DNA from: Eudoraea chungangensis
Lineage (GTDB): Bacteria; Bacteroidota; Bacteroidia; Flavobacteriales; Flavobacteriaceae
Length of the DNA stretch: 64,000 nt
NCBI RefSeq assembly: GCF_029360665.1
Contig: NZ_JARDUB010000003.1
Coordinates: 558,001-622,000, forward strand
Direction of reading: 5' to 3'
This document shows, one piece after another, positions 8,613 through 18,567 of the stretch (the first letter of the stretch is position 1; every line of letters starts with the position of its first letter). The notes below the pieces were generated by a model that saw only the letters and a list, made by a program, of their open reading frames with translations, did no database searches and was not told the origin of the DNA. The position numbers were made by a program, and so were the translations under genes.

Positions 8613-10091
8613 ATTAGAAAACTCTTTCAAAATAACAAGCTTCTCATTGTTTCTTTAGGGCTGCTTATCGCTCTGGCGATTATAGGAAGTAGTTTTACAC
8701 TTCAGAGTTATAATTTCATAGAAAAAGTTTCGCTATGGGTAAGAAATAGCTTTGGGTACTTCTATCTCTATCTTGGTTTAGGATCCGTATTGTTTGCCGT
8801 AGGCTTGGCCTTTTCACCATGGGGTAAAATTAAACTGGGTAAGAAAGAGGAAAGACCAGCACATAGTTTTTGGAGTTGGTTTTCGATGCTTTATAGTGCC
8901 GGGATGGGTGCGGGAATACTTTTAAGAGCGGTTCAGGAACCAGTATTTATGAGAGAAAATCCCCCTATTCCGGCGCATGGCAGTAATGAGATTTTAGCTC
9001 TTGAATATACCTTTTACCAGTGGGGATTTACCCCCTGGGCTTTCTACGGCTTATTTGCAGTAGTAATTGGCTATTCACTTTTCGTACAAAAACAAGAAGT
9101 AAGGATTAGTACTTCACTCAGAGGAGTATTAAAGAGGCAGATGATACTCCAGGGCATAGATATTATTGCCATCCTAACTACCGTTTTTGGCCTAATAGCC
9201 GCCATAGCCTTGGGAGCAACACAAATAACTGGTGGATTGAGCTATTTAGGGGGGACTGACCTGGGATTAGAATGGACTCTTAGCCTAACTTTTATCATAA
9301 CCCTTTTGGCATTCATTTCCGCTTGGAGAGGGCTAAATAAGGGGATAAGAATCCTTTCCATAGTCAACATCTGGTTAACGTTATTGTTATTAGTGCTGGT
9401 GTTTTTATTTAGCGATATGCTGTCTGTGGTGTATTTCTTCTTTATTGCATTTGGCCACTATTTAATAGACCTAATTCCGATGAGCCTAGCAATTGGCAAC
9501 TACAATCCAGGAATAGTATTTTTAACGGATTGGACATTTTATTATTGGGCATTTTGGCTTTCTTGGGCACCATTTACCGGTATATTTATCGCAAGAATAT
9601 CGAGAGGAAGAACCCTGGCACAAACCCTTTTAGGGGTAATGATAATTCCTTCTATAGGCACCTTTTTTTGGTTTACTACTTTCGGCACTTCTGCCTTTAA
9701 GCTTATGGATTCCGCCACTACTAACTTAGACTTTAGTAATGTATTTACCTCGATATTCATTTTTTTAGAACAGTACCCTCTTGGCCTTATACTATGTATA
9801 ATGACCCTTATTCTGTTAGTGGGCTTTCTGGTTACTTCCGTGGATTCGGCTGTTTTTGTGCTGAGTATGTTTACGGATAAGGGTAAAAAGAACCCTCAAA
9901 AGTCGCACAAAATCCTGTGGGCCGTGGTGATTCTAATAACTACTTCTGCCTTATTAGTGTTGGGAGATGTCAAAGCGGATATTAGCGTTCTTACTGCCAT
10001 ACAGAAATTACTAATTATCACTTCGCTCCCTTTCTCATTCCTACTAGTGCTTCTACTATTTGGATTTGTAATTAATATGAAGAAGAAATAA
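8613..10091 (+). CDS. BCCT family transporter (non-canonical start codon)
   Basis: Betaine/carnitine/choline-type secondary transporter in the inner membrane. The family hallmark is WTFYYWAFWLSWAPF followed by IARISRGRT; a glycine-rich GMGAGIL segment and TSVDSAVFVLSMFT are also present. The first ATG/GTG/TTG codon in frame is the TTG at 8790, but the frame is open back to a stop at 8580-8582, and the extra residues encode the expected first membrane helix (LLIVSLGLLIALAIIG) and the loop before helix 2. I therefore place the start at the ATT at 8613 (about 492 residues, normal for the family); ATT at 8607 is an alternative. Either a rare start codon is used, or the gene lost its ATG. Substrate unknown; the usual MGIGLxFxGxxEP is altered to MGAGILLRAVQEP. 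It converges on ctlX one base away. Confidence 0.8.
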   Translation: MRKLFQNNKLLIVSLGLLIALAIIGSSFTLQSYNFIEKVSLWVRNSFGYFYLYLGLGSVLFAVGLAFSPWGKIKLGKKEERPAHSFWSWFSMLYSAGMGAGILLRAVQEPVFMRENPPIPAHGSNEILALEYTFYQWGFTPWAFYGLFAVVIGYSLFVQKQEVRISTSLRGVLKRQMILQGIDIIAILTTVFGLIAAIALGATQITGGLSYLGGTDLGLEWTLSLTFIITLLAFISAWRGLNKGIRILSIVNIWLTLLLLVLVFLFSDMLSVVYFFFIAFGHYLIDLIPMSLAIGNYNPGIVFLTDWTFYYWAFWLSWAPFTGIFIARISRGRTLAQTLLGVMIIPSIGTFFWFTTFGTSAFKLMDSATTNLDFSNVFTSIFIFLEQYPLGLILCIMTLILLVGFLVTSVDSAVFVLSMFTDKGKKNPQKSHKILWAVVILITTSALLVLGDVKADISVLTAIQKLLIITSLPFSFLLVLLLFGFVINMKKK

Positions 10092-10092
10092 A

Positions 10093-11025
10093 CTAACGCT
10101 TGGGCAAGAATACTTCGGCCATCATACACCGCGCACTGCCTCCTCCACAAGTTTCAATGGTGTCCAAAGAACTATGTAATATTGGATTGTACTTTTCCAG
10201 CTTTTTAATTTGTTCTTTTGTTAAGGATTTATAAGCAGCACTACTCATAACCAAATAGCGATTTTCGTCTTTATCAGCCACTTGGAGCATGTTTCCTGCA
10301 AAATGATGCATCTGTTCTTCCGTGATACTAATTATTTCCTTACCATCATTTTTTAAATGGTTAAGTACATTCTTTTTTTCCTTTTTATCGTCGATAGAAT
10401 CAAGACAAATAACGGCGTACTTCTCTCCCATACACATCATCACATTGGTATGATAGATAGGTAATCTTTCATTTTTTACAGTTTGAAAGGCCCCGAAAAT
10501 TACCGGTGTACATTCAAAATCTTCGCAAAATTCAATAATCAATTCCTCATGGGCTCGATCGGATAAAGCACAATATACTTTTTCATTTAAACGATCCATA
10601 AGAATACTACCTGTTCCTTCCAGAAATAAATTGTCTTTCTCAGCAGAAGAGTAATCTATCACTTGCTCAATATGAAATCCTCTTTCCTCTAAAGTGTCCA
10701 AAAGATCTTCCCTACGTTCTTTCCGTCTATTTTCCGCAAACATCGGATATAGTACTACGGTGCCATTGGCATGAAAGGAAATCCAATTGTTGGGGAATAT
10801 AGAATCTGGCGTATCATTTTCCAGAGTATCCTCGATTACAATTACCTCAATACCATTCGTTCGGAGCACTTCTACAAAAGCATCAAACTCCTTTTGAGCA
10901 GCCAGGTTTACTGCCTTGTTTTTCATGGAAACATCTTCCATAAAATAATTGTTAACTGCGGTTTGCTCATTCATCCTGAATGCCACAGGCCTAATCATTA
11001 AAATGGTATTTGTAATCTGTTTCAT
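10093..11025 (-). CDS. ctlX: Citrulline utilization hydrolase CtlX-like protein
   Basis: Member of the guanidino-group-modifying enzyme superfamily (arginine deiminase/amidinotransferase fold), 310 residues. The CtlX-type signatures are visible: RPVAFRMNEQTAVNNYF near the N-terminus, DSIFPNNW in the middle, YHTNVMMCMG with the catalytic histidine, and CGGGSARCMMAEVFLP with the nucleophile Cys300. CtlX proteins are described as hydrolysing citrulline; the true substrate here is inferred. The gene is convergent with the BCCT transporter and lies 206 bases downstream of a second enzyme of the same superfamily on the same strand. Confidence 0.85.
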   Translation of the reverse strand: MKQITNTILMIRPVAFRMNEQTAVNNYFMEDVSMKNKAVNLAAQKEFDAFVEVLRTNGIEVIVIEDTLENDTPDSIFPNNWISFHANGTVVLYPMFAENRRKERREDLLDTLEERGFHIEQVIDYSSAEKDNLFLEGTGSILMDRLNEKVYCALSDRAHEELIIEFCEDFECTPVIFGAFQTVKNERLPIYHTNVMMCMGEKYAVICLDSIDDKKEKKNVLNHLKNDGKEIISITEEQMHHFAGNMLQVADKDENRYLVMSSAAYKSLTKEQIKKLEKYNPILHSSLDTIETCGGGSARCMMAEVFLPKR

Positions 11026-11231
11026 TGGCTAAAAAAATAATGGCGCAAAATAGTCAATTCCTACATAATTTTATCATAATTCTTAGAATAAGAAAGATAA
11101 GATTTGCAGACAATAATTACTACATATGCCCTGCTGTTTTAACCCCTTACATCTTTACTTTTTAGAGCTAATTAAAGAAGTATGATAAACGTATTGGGAA
11201 ATGGAACTGGATAAGAAAAGGATAGTACTAC

Positions 11232-12149
11232 TTATTTTTCCCTTACCAGTGGCATGGTACTGCAACGTAATAAGCCCCCTTGTTTCGATACCTCAGCATA
11301 GGGTATTTCTTCAACGGTAAATCCCTGTTCCCTGAGCCAGTTATTAAGTCTGGTAAACTTTTTTTCAGATACTACAACCTCCGGACTGATGGAAAACACA
11401 TTACTAAACATTTGGTACATCTCATCTGCAGTAATTTCAAACATATTTTCCTTTCCAAAATGATCTATAAGCCATTGGTACTCTTCCTCTATTAGAAAAC
11501 CATTTTTATGAATAATGGCCTTATCCTTTCCAATAGGCTGAAAACAACAGTCTAAGTGCAAGGCATTTTCTTTTGGATGTGTAATAGATTTTCTAAGTTC
11601 AAAAGACTTTACCTTTTTATGCGGAAACATTCTTTTGATATATTCCACTCCTTCCCAATTCGTTCTTGCCGTAATATAATCCGGATAGTCATGACCTGTA
11701 TAGGTGCCTATAAAGATATAGTCTTTCCATGGCATAACATCACCACCTTCTATGTGGACCTCCTCTGGTGGGTAAAGTATTTTACTTGGATCAATATACT
11801 CAAGCACATGTAATATTGCCTCAAATTCCTCTTCTCTATGTGGCAATATATTGGCCTTTATAAGTTTATCCTCTATAACAAAAGCGATGTCCCGGGAAAA
11901 GATTTGATTACAATCGGGAATTATTTCTGGGCGGTGTATGTCTACACCATACTTTTCAAAAACCTTGGCAAATGCCTCCATTTCGGCTACCATATCCTCT
12001 TCTTTAGGATAAGTACCTGCCAATATATGTTCTAAGGACTTAGGGTCATAAGCATCCTCCGGTTTAGGAATGGGTCCATTGCTTTTTGCTGTACCCAATA
12101 CTACCACCTTTAGCCTTGATATTTCATCAAAGACATGTAAATTTAACAT
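11232..12149 (-). CDS. DDAH / arginine deiminase family hydrolase
   Basis: A 305-residue guanidino-modifying enzyme. It has the superfamily catalytic set: RDIAFVI (substrate-binding Asp), EGGDVMPW, HLDCCF (catalytic His with Asp) and the nucleophile Cys296 in LLRCSTMPL. Dimethylarginine dimethylaminohydrolases and small arginine deiminases share this layout, so product could be citrulline plus amine or ammonia; which one is not decidable from sequence. It starts 13 bases after the stop of citrate synthase on the same strand, so the two are probably one transcript. Cytoplasmic, no signal peptide. Confidence 0.85.
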   Translation of the reverse strand: MLNLHVFDEISRLKVVVLGTAKSNGPIPKPEDAYDPKSLEHILAGTYPKEEDMVAEMEAFAKVFEKYGVDIHRPEIIPDCNQIFSRDIAFVIEDKLIKANILPHREEEFEAILHVLEYIDPSKILYPPEEVHIEGGDVMPWKDYIFIGTYTGHDYPDYITARTNWEGVEYIKRMFPHKKVKSFELRKSITHPKENALHLDCCFQPIGKDKAIIHKNGFLIEEEYQWLIDHFGKENMFEITADEMYQMFSNVFSISPEVVVSEKKFTRLNNWLREQGFTVEEIPYAEVSKQGGLLRCSTMPLVREK

Positions 12150-12162
12150 AGAAAATTATTAA

Positions 12163-13446
12163 TTAGCGGTTTATTAGGTCAACAAAACGACGCTCATTTT
12201 CTCCGATATAGACTTGTCTAGGTCTTCCAATTGGTTCACCCCGTAAACGCATTTCTCTCCATTGTGCAATCCATCCCGGGAGGCGCCCCAAGGCAAACAT
12301 TACTGTAAACATATCTGTCGGGATACCTAAAGCACGATAGATTATTCCTGAATAGAAATCAACATTTGGATATAGTTTTCGATCTACAAAATAGGAGTCT
12401 TCTAAAGCCTCTTTCTCCAAAGCTTTGGCGATATCCAAAATTGGGTCTTCAATACCCAAATCTCCTAATACCTCATCCGCAGCTTTTTTAATAATACGAG
12501 CTCTAGGATCAAAATTCTTGTATACTCGGTGTCCAAAGCCCATTAGTCTAAAAGGATCATTTTTATCTTTGGCTTTAGCCATAAATTTAGCTGTATCCCC
12601 GCCGTCGGCTTCTATGGCCTCTAACATTTCCAAAACTGCCTGATTGGCTCCACCATGCAGAGGTCCCCAAAGAGCAGAAATTCCGGCAGAAAGAGAGGCA
12701 AATAATCCAGCATGTGACGATCCAACAATACGCACAGTAGAAGTGGAACAATTTTGCTCGTGGTCGGCATGAAGAATTAATAATTTATCTAATGCTTCAA
12801 TTACAATTTCGTTTTTTTCATACTCTTCATCGGGCAGTCGGAACATCATTTTATGAATATTCTCCACATAGCCCAAGGAACTGCTACCATATTCAAGAGG
12901 GAGTCCTTTTTTCTTTCTTAAAGTCCAAGCAACTAATACAGGAAACTTCGCCAAAATCCGAACAATGGCATGGTACATGTCTTTCTCAGAAGAAACGTTT
13001 ACAGAAGATGGGTTAAAAGCAATTAAAGCACTTGTTAAAGAAGATAGCACTCCCATTGGATGAGCAGATTTAGGAAAGCCATCTAAAATTTTCTTCATTT
13101 CAACATCTACTCGAGACTCTGCCTTTATATCCAAATGGAACTTTGACAATTGTTCTTCATCCGGAAGCTCCCCAAAAATTAATAGATATGCCACTTCTAA
13201 AAAGTCGGCCTTTTCAGCAAGCTCTTCTATTGTATAACCACGATATCTCAAGATACCTTTTTCTCCATCTAAAAATGTAATTGCACTTTCACAGGATCCG
13301 GTATTCTTATATCCCGGGTCTAGAGTAATAATATTGCTAGATGCTCTTAAGGTTTTAATATCAATAGCGAGCTCATTTTCAGTACCTTCTACTATTGGAA
13401 AATCATAGGTTTCCCCGTTTATATTTAATGTTGCTTTTTCAGACAT
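12163..13446 (-). CDS. gltA: Citrate synthase
   Basis: Condenses oxaloacetate and acetyl-CoA to citrate, the entry to the TCA cycle. The 427-residue protein is the hexameric type II form: N-terminal beta domain (ATLNINGETYDFPIVEGT), catalytic histidines in SSHAGLFASLSAGISALWGP/LHGGANQA and GFGHRVYKNFDPRA, and the usual C-terminus (REMRLRGEPIGRPRQVY). It has its own promoter (13479-13509) and is followed at 13 bases by the DDAH-like gene. Confidence 0.97.
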   Translation of the reverse strand: MSEKATLNINGETYDFPIVEGTENELAIDIKTLRASSNIITLDPGYKNTGSCESAITFLDGEKGILRYRGYTIEELAEKADFLEVAYLLIFGELPDEEQLSKFHLDIKAESRVDVEMKKILDGFPKSAHPMGVLSSLTSALIAFNPSSVNVSSEKDMYHAIVRILAKFPVLVAWTLRKKKGLPLEYGSSSLGYVENIHKMMFRLPDEEYEKNEIVIEALDKLLILHADHEQNCSTSTVRIVGSSHAGLFASLSAGISALWGPLHGGANQAVLEMLEAIEADGGDTAKFMAKAKDKNDPFRLMGFGHRVYKNFDPRARIIKKAADEVLGDLGIEDPILDIAKALEKEALEDSYFVDRKLYPNVDFYSGIIYRALGIPTDMFTVMFALGRLPGWIAQWREMRLRGEPIGRPRQVYIGENERRFVDLINR

Positions 13447-13478
13447 AGATTAATATTACTTTTTTAAATACAGAACTG

Positions 13479-13509
13479 TAAATTTACGAAAAAGCAAGCA
13501 CCTTAACAA
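13479..13509 (-). promoter_or_regulatory. Promoter of gltA
   Basis: On the minus strand a TTG (-33, 13507-13509) is followed after 20 bases by TAAATTTA (-7, 13479-13486; seven of eight match to TAnnTTTG), 32 bases before the gltA ATG. Spacing is right for a Bacteroidota primary-sigma promoter. Confidence 0.55.
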
Positions 13510-13585
13510 TTAGAATAACTAAATAGAAGGTTGTATCGAAAAGAAATATTTATTACGAGAATACTGGCTTAAAATACACTTCTAG

Positions 13586-15124
13586 TTATAAGTTGTATAA
13601 CTTGAGGTAATACTGATCTACGGATTTTTTCCATGTAAATCGCATTTTTTGAGCAGCCAATTGTATTTCATTCCATTGGGCCTTATTATTCAAGAAAACG
13701 TCAAGTACCTTGTCTAGTCCTTCTAACATGGCAGTAATTTTTGCATCATAGGTTTCCCCATCAAAGGAAAAACCTGTTTCCAAATGCTTCACCGTATCTT
13801 TTAATCCTCCAGTATTATGTACGTAACAGGGGTTTCCATTTCGCATAGCCAACATTTGACTAATTCCACAAGGCTCAAAGAGACTAGGCATAAAATAAAG
13901 GTCTGACTCTAGGTAAATAGAATCAATCAGATCTTCTGACTGCCCATTTGTAAATACAAAATTCTTGTGTTTATAGCTTAACTCTCTAAAAAGCTCCTCG
14001 TATTCTGGAGCGCCGGTCCCTAAAAGCATAAATACTCCATTTACCTTAGAAAGTTTGGAAAGTATTTGTTCAAAAGCTTCCGGAGAGCGTTTAAAAAAGT
14101 AGAATTTTTGTTCCGTTAAGCGAGCCACACTTGAGCAAAGAAAACTAGGGCGTTCCTGTAATATATCAATTACCTTTTCCCCAGTATGTGCAAGAAAATC
14201 TGCCTTGTACTTTTTAGATTCTTGCTGCAGCCACTGAAAAATGGCCCTTATGGTGTTCTTATAAATATGTCCTTTCTCGGCCGTTCTAATGTTTTGGTAA
14301 TTACATCCGTTTAGAATTCCATATAACCTCTTTTCCTTATCCGCCTTTTGCAAGTCAATCTCTAATCCTTCACCGCCTATAAATTCGGGAGGTCTACTCG
14401 GCTTAAGGACGTCTTTTTTGTAAGATGGGGAAACTGTGTGCACCGCATCTGCCAGTCTAATGCCAACTGCCATTAAATTAATACAGTCTTCATAGCGAGG
14501 ATCTTTCAACTTCTTGTAGTCGATTTCGATATTTGGAAACCAATTCTGTATAGAGGAATAATTATCCTGAAAAGGCCTTATGCCCTGTATAGCCAAATTA
14601 TGGATGGTGTAAACAAAATGTAATTTTTGCAAATTAGCATAAACCGGGCTATAAGCTCGCAGGAAAAGAAGTAGACTGCTGTGCCAATCGTGTAAGTGAA
14701 CCACGTTTAGCTTACCGAAGGCACCTTTTTTTATAGCTTCGGCCACAGCAGTACAAAAAATAATAAACTTTAAGGCGTCATTATAAAAAGGTTCCTTCGG
14801 ATCATTATGATATATATGAGCGATATCTCCACCAACAATTTCGGGATGGTGTATAACATAATGATGAACGTTGGCAACTTCCTTCTTTGGAATTACCACG
14901 TATAACTCTGCTGTATATACAATACCTCTTAAATCGAAGTTTAGTTTAGTCCTGAGTGTACCGCCATTGCGATGTAGCCTACTATAAGAAGGAGTAATCA
15001 CATGAACCATATCCCCTTTGTTAGCAATTTGTCTTGGGACATCTCTCACCACATCCCCCATTCCTCCTGCTTTGCAATTTGGAATTGCGTCATTTTCAGC
15101 AGAAACAAAAAGAAAATTATTCAT
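13586..15124 (-). CDS. glgA: Glycogen/starch synthase (GT5)
   Basis: Glucosyltransferase of family GT5 that extends alpha-1,4-glucan from ADP-glucose. The 512-residue protein has the KxGG ADP-glucose loop as KAGGMGDV (residues 18-25), HLHDWHSSL, the NGCN motif, and the C-terminal EPCGISQMLAMRNG plus NTGGLKDTV signature. No other glycogen gene (glgB, glgC, glgP) is in the window, so it is an isolated copy. Downstream of eno on the same strand, but a strong hairpin pair (15159-15214) separates them. Confidence 0.9.
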   Translation of the reverse strand: MNNFLFVSAENDAIPNCKAGGMGDVVRDVPRQIANKGDMVHVITPSYSRLHRNGGTLRTKLNFDLRGIVYTAELYVVIPKKEVANVHHYVIHHPEIVGGDIAHIYHNDPKEPFYNDALKFIIFCTAVAEAIKKGAFGKLNVVHLHDWHSSLLLFLRAYSPVYANLQKLHFVYTIHNLAIQGIRPFQDNYSSIQNWFPNIEIDYKKLKDPRYEDCINLMAVGIRLADAVHTVSPSYKKDVLKPSRPPEFIGGEGLEIDLQKADKEKRLYGILNGCNYQNIRTAEKGHIYKNTIRAIFQWLQQESKKYKADFLAHTGEKVIDILQERPSFLCSSVARLTEQKFYFFKRSPEAFEQILSKLSKVNGVFMLLGTGAPEYEELFRELSYKHKNFVFTNGQSEDLIDSIYLESDLYFMPSLFEPCGISQMLAMRNGNPCYVHNTGGLKDTVKHLETGFSFDGETYDAKITAMLEGLDKVLDVFLNNKAQWNEIQLAAQKMRFTWKKSVDQYYLKLYNL

Positions 15125-15182
15125 GACAATTGGACTTTTTATACCGTAGTTATATTGTAAAGGCTTTTTTCCATACTATCTA

Positions 15183-15214
15183 AAAAAAGCCTTTCCACAA
15201 AGAAAGGCTTTTTT
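15183..15214 (-). terminator. Intrinsic terminator after eno (works in either direction)
   Basis: A 13-base inverted repeat (15183-15195 with 15202-15214, core AAGCCTTTC/GAAAGGCTT) with a 6-base loop, flanked by A and T runs on both sides. Read leftward it follows the eno stop by about 20 bases and ends in a T run. A third copy of the right arm at 15159-15170 can compete for pairing. Confidence 0.8.
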
Positions 15215-15232
15215 AATAAGATACTTTTTATT

Positions 15233-16528
<1,296 letters not shown>

Positions 16529-16553
16529 TTATTTAATGGTTGAAATTAGTTTA

Positions 16554-16587
16554 CAAAGATACAAAAGGACAGCTAAGCTCAGAGCAA
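16554..16587 (-). promoter_or_regulatory. Promoter of eno
   Basis: Minus strand: TTG (16585-16587), 23 bases, then TATCTTTG (16554-16561), a full match to the TAnnTTTG -7 consensus, 31 bases before the eno ATG. The promoter overlaps the left arm and loop of the hairpin that follows carA. Confidence 0.6.
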
Positions 16588-16599
16588 ATAACTGTCCTT
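16565..16599 (-). terminator. Possible carA terminator hairpin
   Basis: Perfect 8-base inverted repeat AAGGACAG/CTGTCCTT (16565-16572 with 16592-16599) around a 19-base loop, 24 bases after the carA stop, with a short T run on the minus strand. Loop is long and the T run short, so termination would be partial. It lies within the eno promoter region. Confidence 0.4.
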
Positions 16600-16622
16600 A
16601 TTGGGGTTAATATAACATTTCC

Positions 16623-17750
16623 TTAAACTAGTGTATCATTTTTCACCGCAGAAGCAATATTCTCAAAAAACTGATCAAATAAATAATCTGCATCGTGAGG
16701 ACCCGGACTCGCCTCGGGATGATATTGTACGGAAAAAACATTTTTTGATTTCATTCTAAGTCCAGCTACCGTATGATCGTTAAGGTGTTCGTGGGTAATT
16801 ATAATTTCAGGATTCTTTTCTGTTTCTTCTCTATTCACAGCAAATCCATGATTCTGAGAGGTTATTTCCCCTTTTCCTGTTTCTAGATTTAATACAGGAT
16901 GATTAATCCCTCTATGACCATTATGCATCTTATATGTTGATATTCCATTGGCAAGAGCTATAACCTGGTGGCCCAAGCAAATCCCGAAAAGAGGATTGTC
17001 GTTAGCAATTATCTCTTTTGCCGCAGCTACTGCATCCTTCAAAGGTTTGGGGTCTCCAGGGCCATTTGAAATAAAATACCCATCAGGGGACCACTCTGCC
17101 ATTGCCTTATAGGGAGTATTGTAAGGAAATACTTTTATATAGGCATCCCTTTTAGCCAAATTCCTTAAAATGTTCTTTTTGATTCCTATGTCTAAAGCGG
17201 CAATTCTATATTTAGCATTTTCATCTCCATAGAAATAAGGTTCAGAGGCAGATACTTTAGAAGCCAATTCTAGGCCTTCCATATTTGGCACATTTTTTAA
17301 ATCTTCCTTCAACTTAGCTACATTGTCTACATCCGTAGATATAACGGCATTCATTGCGCCAGCTTCTCTTATATGACAAACCAATGCCCGAGTATCTACA
17401 TCAGATATTGCGAATAACTTATTATCTTCCAAAAAACCTTCTAAGCTTTTGTCTGCGTTAATCCGGGAATATTCATAACTAAAGTTTTTACAAATAAGTC
17501 CAGATATTTTTACAGAATCAGATTCTACCTCTTCTTCGTTGGTGCCATAATTACCAATATGTGCATTAGTAGTTACCATCAATTGTCCAAAGTAAGAAGG
17601 GTCAGTAAATATTTCCTGATATCCGGTCATGCCCGTGTTAAAACAAACTTCCCCGAAGGCAGTGCCCTCTTTATTTCCAACAGCCTTCCCATAAAAGATG
17701 GTGCCATCTGCTAACAATACAATTGCTTTCTTTTTTGTTTGATACTTCAT
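16623..17750 (-). CDS. carA: Carbamoyl-phosphate synthase small subunit
   Basis: Glutaminase subunit that feeds ammonia to CarB for carbamoyl phosphate, used in pyrimidine and arginine synthesis. The 375-residue protein has the CPSase small-chain N-terminal domain (LADGTIFYGKAVG, TGMTGYQEIFTDPSY) and a class I amidotransferase domain with the nucleophile in LFGICLGHQ and the His/Glu pair in YHPEASPGPHD. I chose the ATG at 17750 (MKYQTKKKAIVLL); the ATG 33 bases upstream falls against the rplQ terminator T run and adds a non-conserved leader. carB is not adjacent. Confidence 0.95.
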   Translation of the reverse strand: MKYQTKKKAIVLLADGTIFYGKAVGNKEGTAFGEVCFNTGMTGYQEIFTDPSYFGQLMVTTNAHIGNYGTNEEEVESDSVKISGLICKNFSYEYSRINADKSLEGFLEDNKLFAISDVDTRALVCHIREAGAMNAVISTDVDNVAKLKEDLKNVPNMEGLELASKVSASEPYFYGDENAKYRIAALDIGIKKNILRNLAKRDAYIKVFPYNTPYKAMAEWSPDGYFISNGPGDPKPLKDAVAAAKEIIANDNPLFGICLGHQVIALANGISTYKMHNGHRGINHPVLNLETGKGEITSQNHGFAVNREETEKNPEIIITHEHLNDHTVAGLRMKSKNVFSVQYHPEASPGPHDADYLFDQFFENIASAVKNDTLV

Positions 17751-17782
17751 TCCGTGTATTCCTTTAGTTTCACAAATAAACA

Positions 17783-17814
17783 TAAAAAAAGGATAGACTT
17801 TTAGGTCTATCCTT
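17783..17814 (-). terminator. Terminator of the ribosomal protein operon
   Basis: Perfect 10-base stem AAGGATAGAC/GTCTATCCTT (17789-17798 with 17805-17814), 6-base loop, then a run of seven T on the minus strand. It begins 29 bases after the rplQ stop and closes the long leftward operon. Confidence 0.85.
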
Positions 17815-17843
17815 GATAAAATATTAAAGATGTTATAAACAAT

Positions 17844-18515
17844 CTATGCTTCAGAATCATCCTTCTTTTTTTCAGAATCATCCTTCTTATCTTCAGCGGC
17901 TTCCTCGGAAGAGGATTCTACTTCCTTTACCTCTTCTTCCGCAACTTCTACAACTTCATCTGCAGCTGCATCCACCACTTCCTCGGTGTCTGTAGTAACT
18001 TCTTCTGTTACCTCTTCCACTACTTCTACTGTGTCCTTAACTTCTTCAACAGCAACTACGGCGTCTTCAGATTTCTTTCCTCTTCGACTTCTTCTGGTAG
18101 TTTTCTTTTTAGCTGGCTTCCCTGCGTTGTATACTTCATTAAAGTCTACTAACTCAATCATAGCCATATCCGCATTATCACCAAGTCTATTTCCAAGTTT
18201 TATAATTCTGGTATAACCACCTGCTCTTTCGCCAACCTTATCAGATACACTACTAAACAATTCTGTTACTGCGTATTTATCTCTAAGATTTTTAAATACT
18301 ACACGTCTGTTATGACTGCCTTTTTCAGTTGTTTGATTGTTCTCGGCCTTTGACTTTGTTATAAGCGGCTCAATAAATTGCTTTAAAGCCTTTGCTTTAG
18401 CCACCGTAGTATTGATCCTTTTATGTTCAATCAAGGAACAAGCCATATTTGCCAACATAGCTTTCCTATGCGCTGTTTGTCTTCCTAAATGATTGACTTT
18501 CTTACCGTGTCTCAT
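17844..18515 (-). CDS. rplQ: 50S ribosomal protein L17 with long acidic C-terminal extension
   Basis: L17 lines the large subunit near the exit tunnel. Residues 1 to about 120 are the conserved domain ([12 protein letters not shown], then [14 protein letters not shown] and AMIELVDFN). After a basic linker ([12 protein letters not shown]) follows a tail of about 85 residues made mostly of Glu, Val, Asp and Ala, ending in a repeated KKDDSE unit that comes from a 21-base tandem duplication (17850-17888). Such tails are seen in other Bacteroidota L17 proteins; their role is not known. Last gene of the operon. Confidence 0.97.
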   Translation of the reverse strand: MRHGKKVNHLGRQTAHRKAMLANMACSLIEHKRINTTVAKAKALKQFIEPLITKSKAENNQTTEKGSHNRRVVFKNLRDKYAVTELFSSVSDKVGERAGGYTRIIKLGNRLGDNADMAMIELVDFNEVYNAGKPAKKKTTRRSRRGKKSEDAVVAVEEVKDTVEVVEEVTEEVTTDTEEVVDAAADEVVEVAEEEVKEVESSSEEAAEDKKDDSEKKKDDSEA

Positions 18516-18567
18516 TTTCTTTTTATATATGCTTTCTATTAGCAGAATACTTCTGCAAATAGATCAA

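Noticed and set aside
8790-10091. BCCT gene starting at TTG 8790
   Set aside because: It would lack the conserved first membrane helix, which is encoded in frame just upstream.
11232-12149. Amidinotransferase for creatine-like synthesis
   Set aside because: Length and motifs fit DDAH/arginine deiminase better; no supporting genes.
16623-17783. Longer carA from 17783
   Set aside because: It starts at the T run of the rplQ terminator and adds an unconserved leader.
17986-18216. Ser/Thr-rich reading frame on the plus strand opposite rplQ
   Set aside because: It is the complement of the Glu/Val-rich L17 tail, not a gene.
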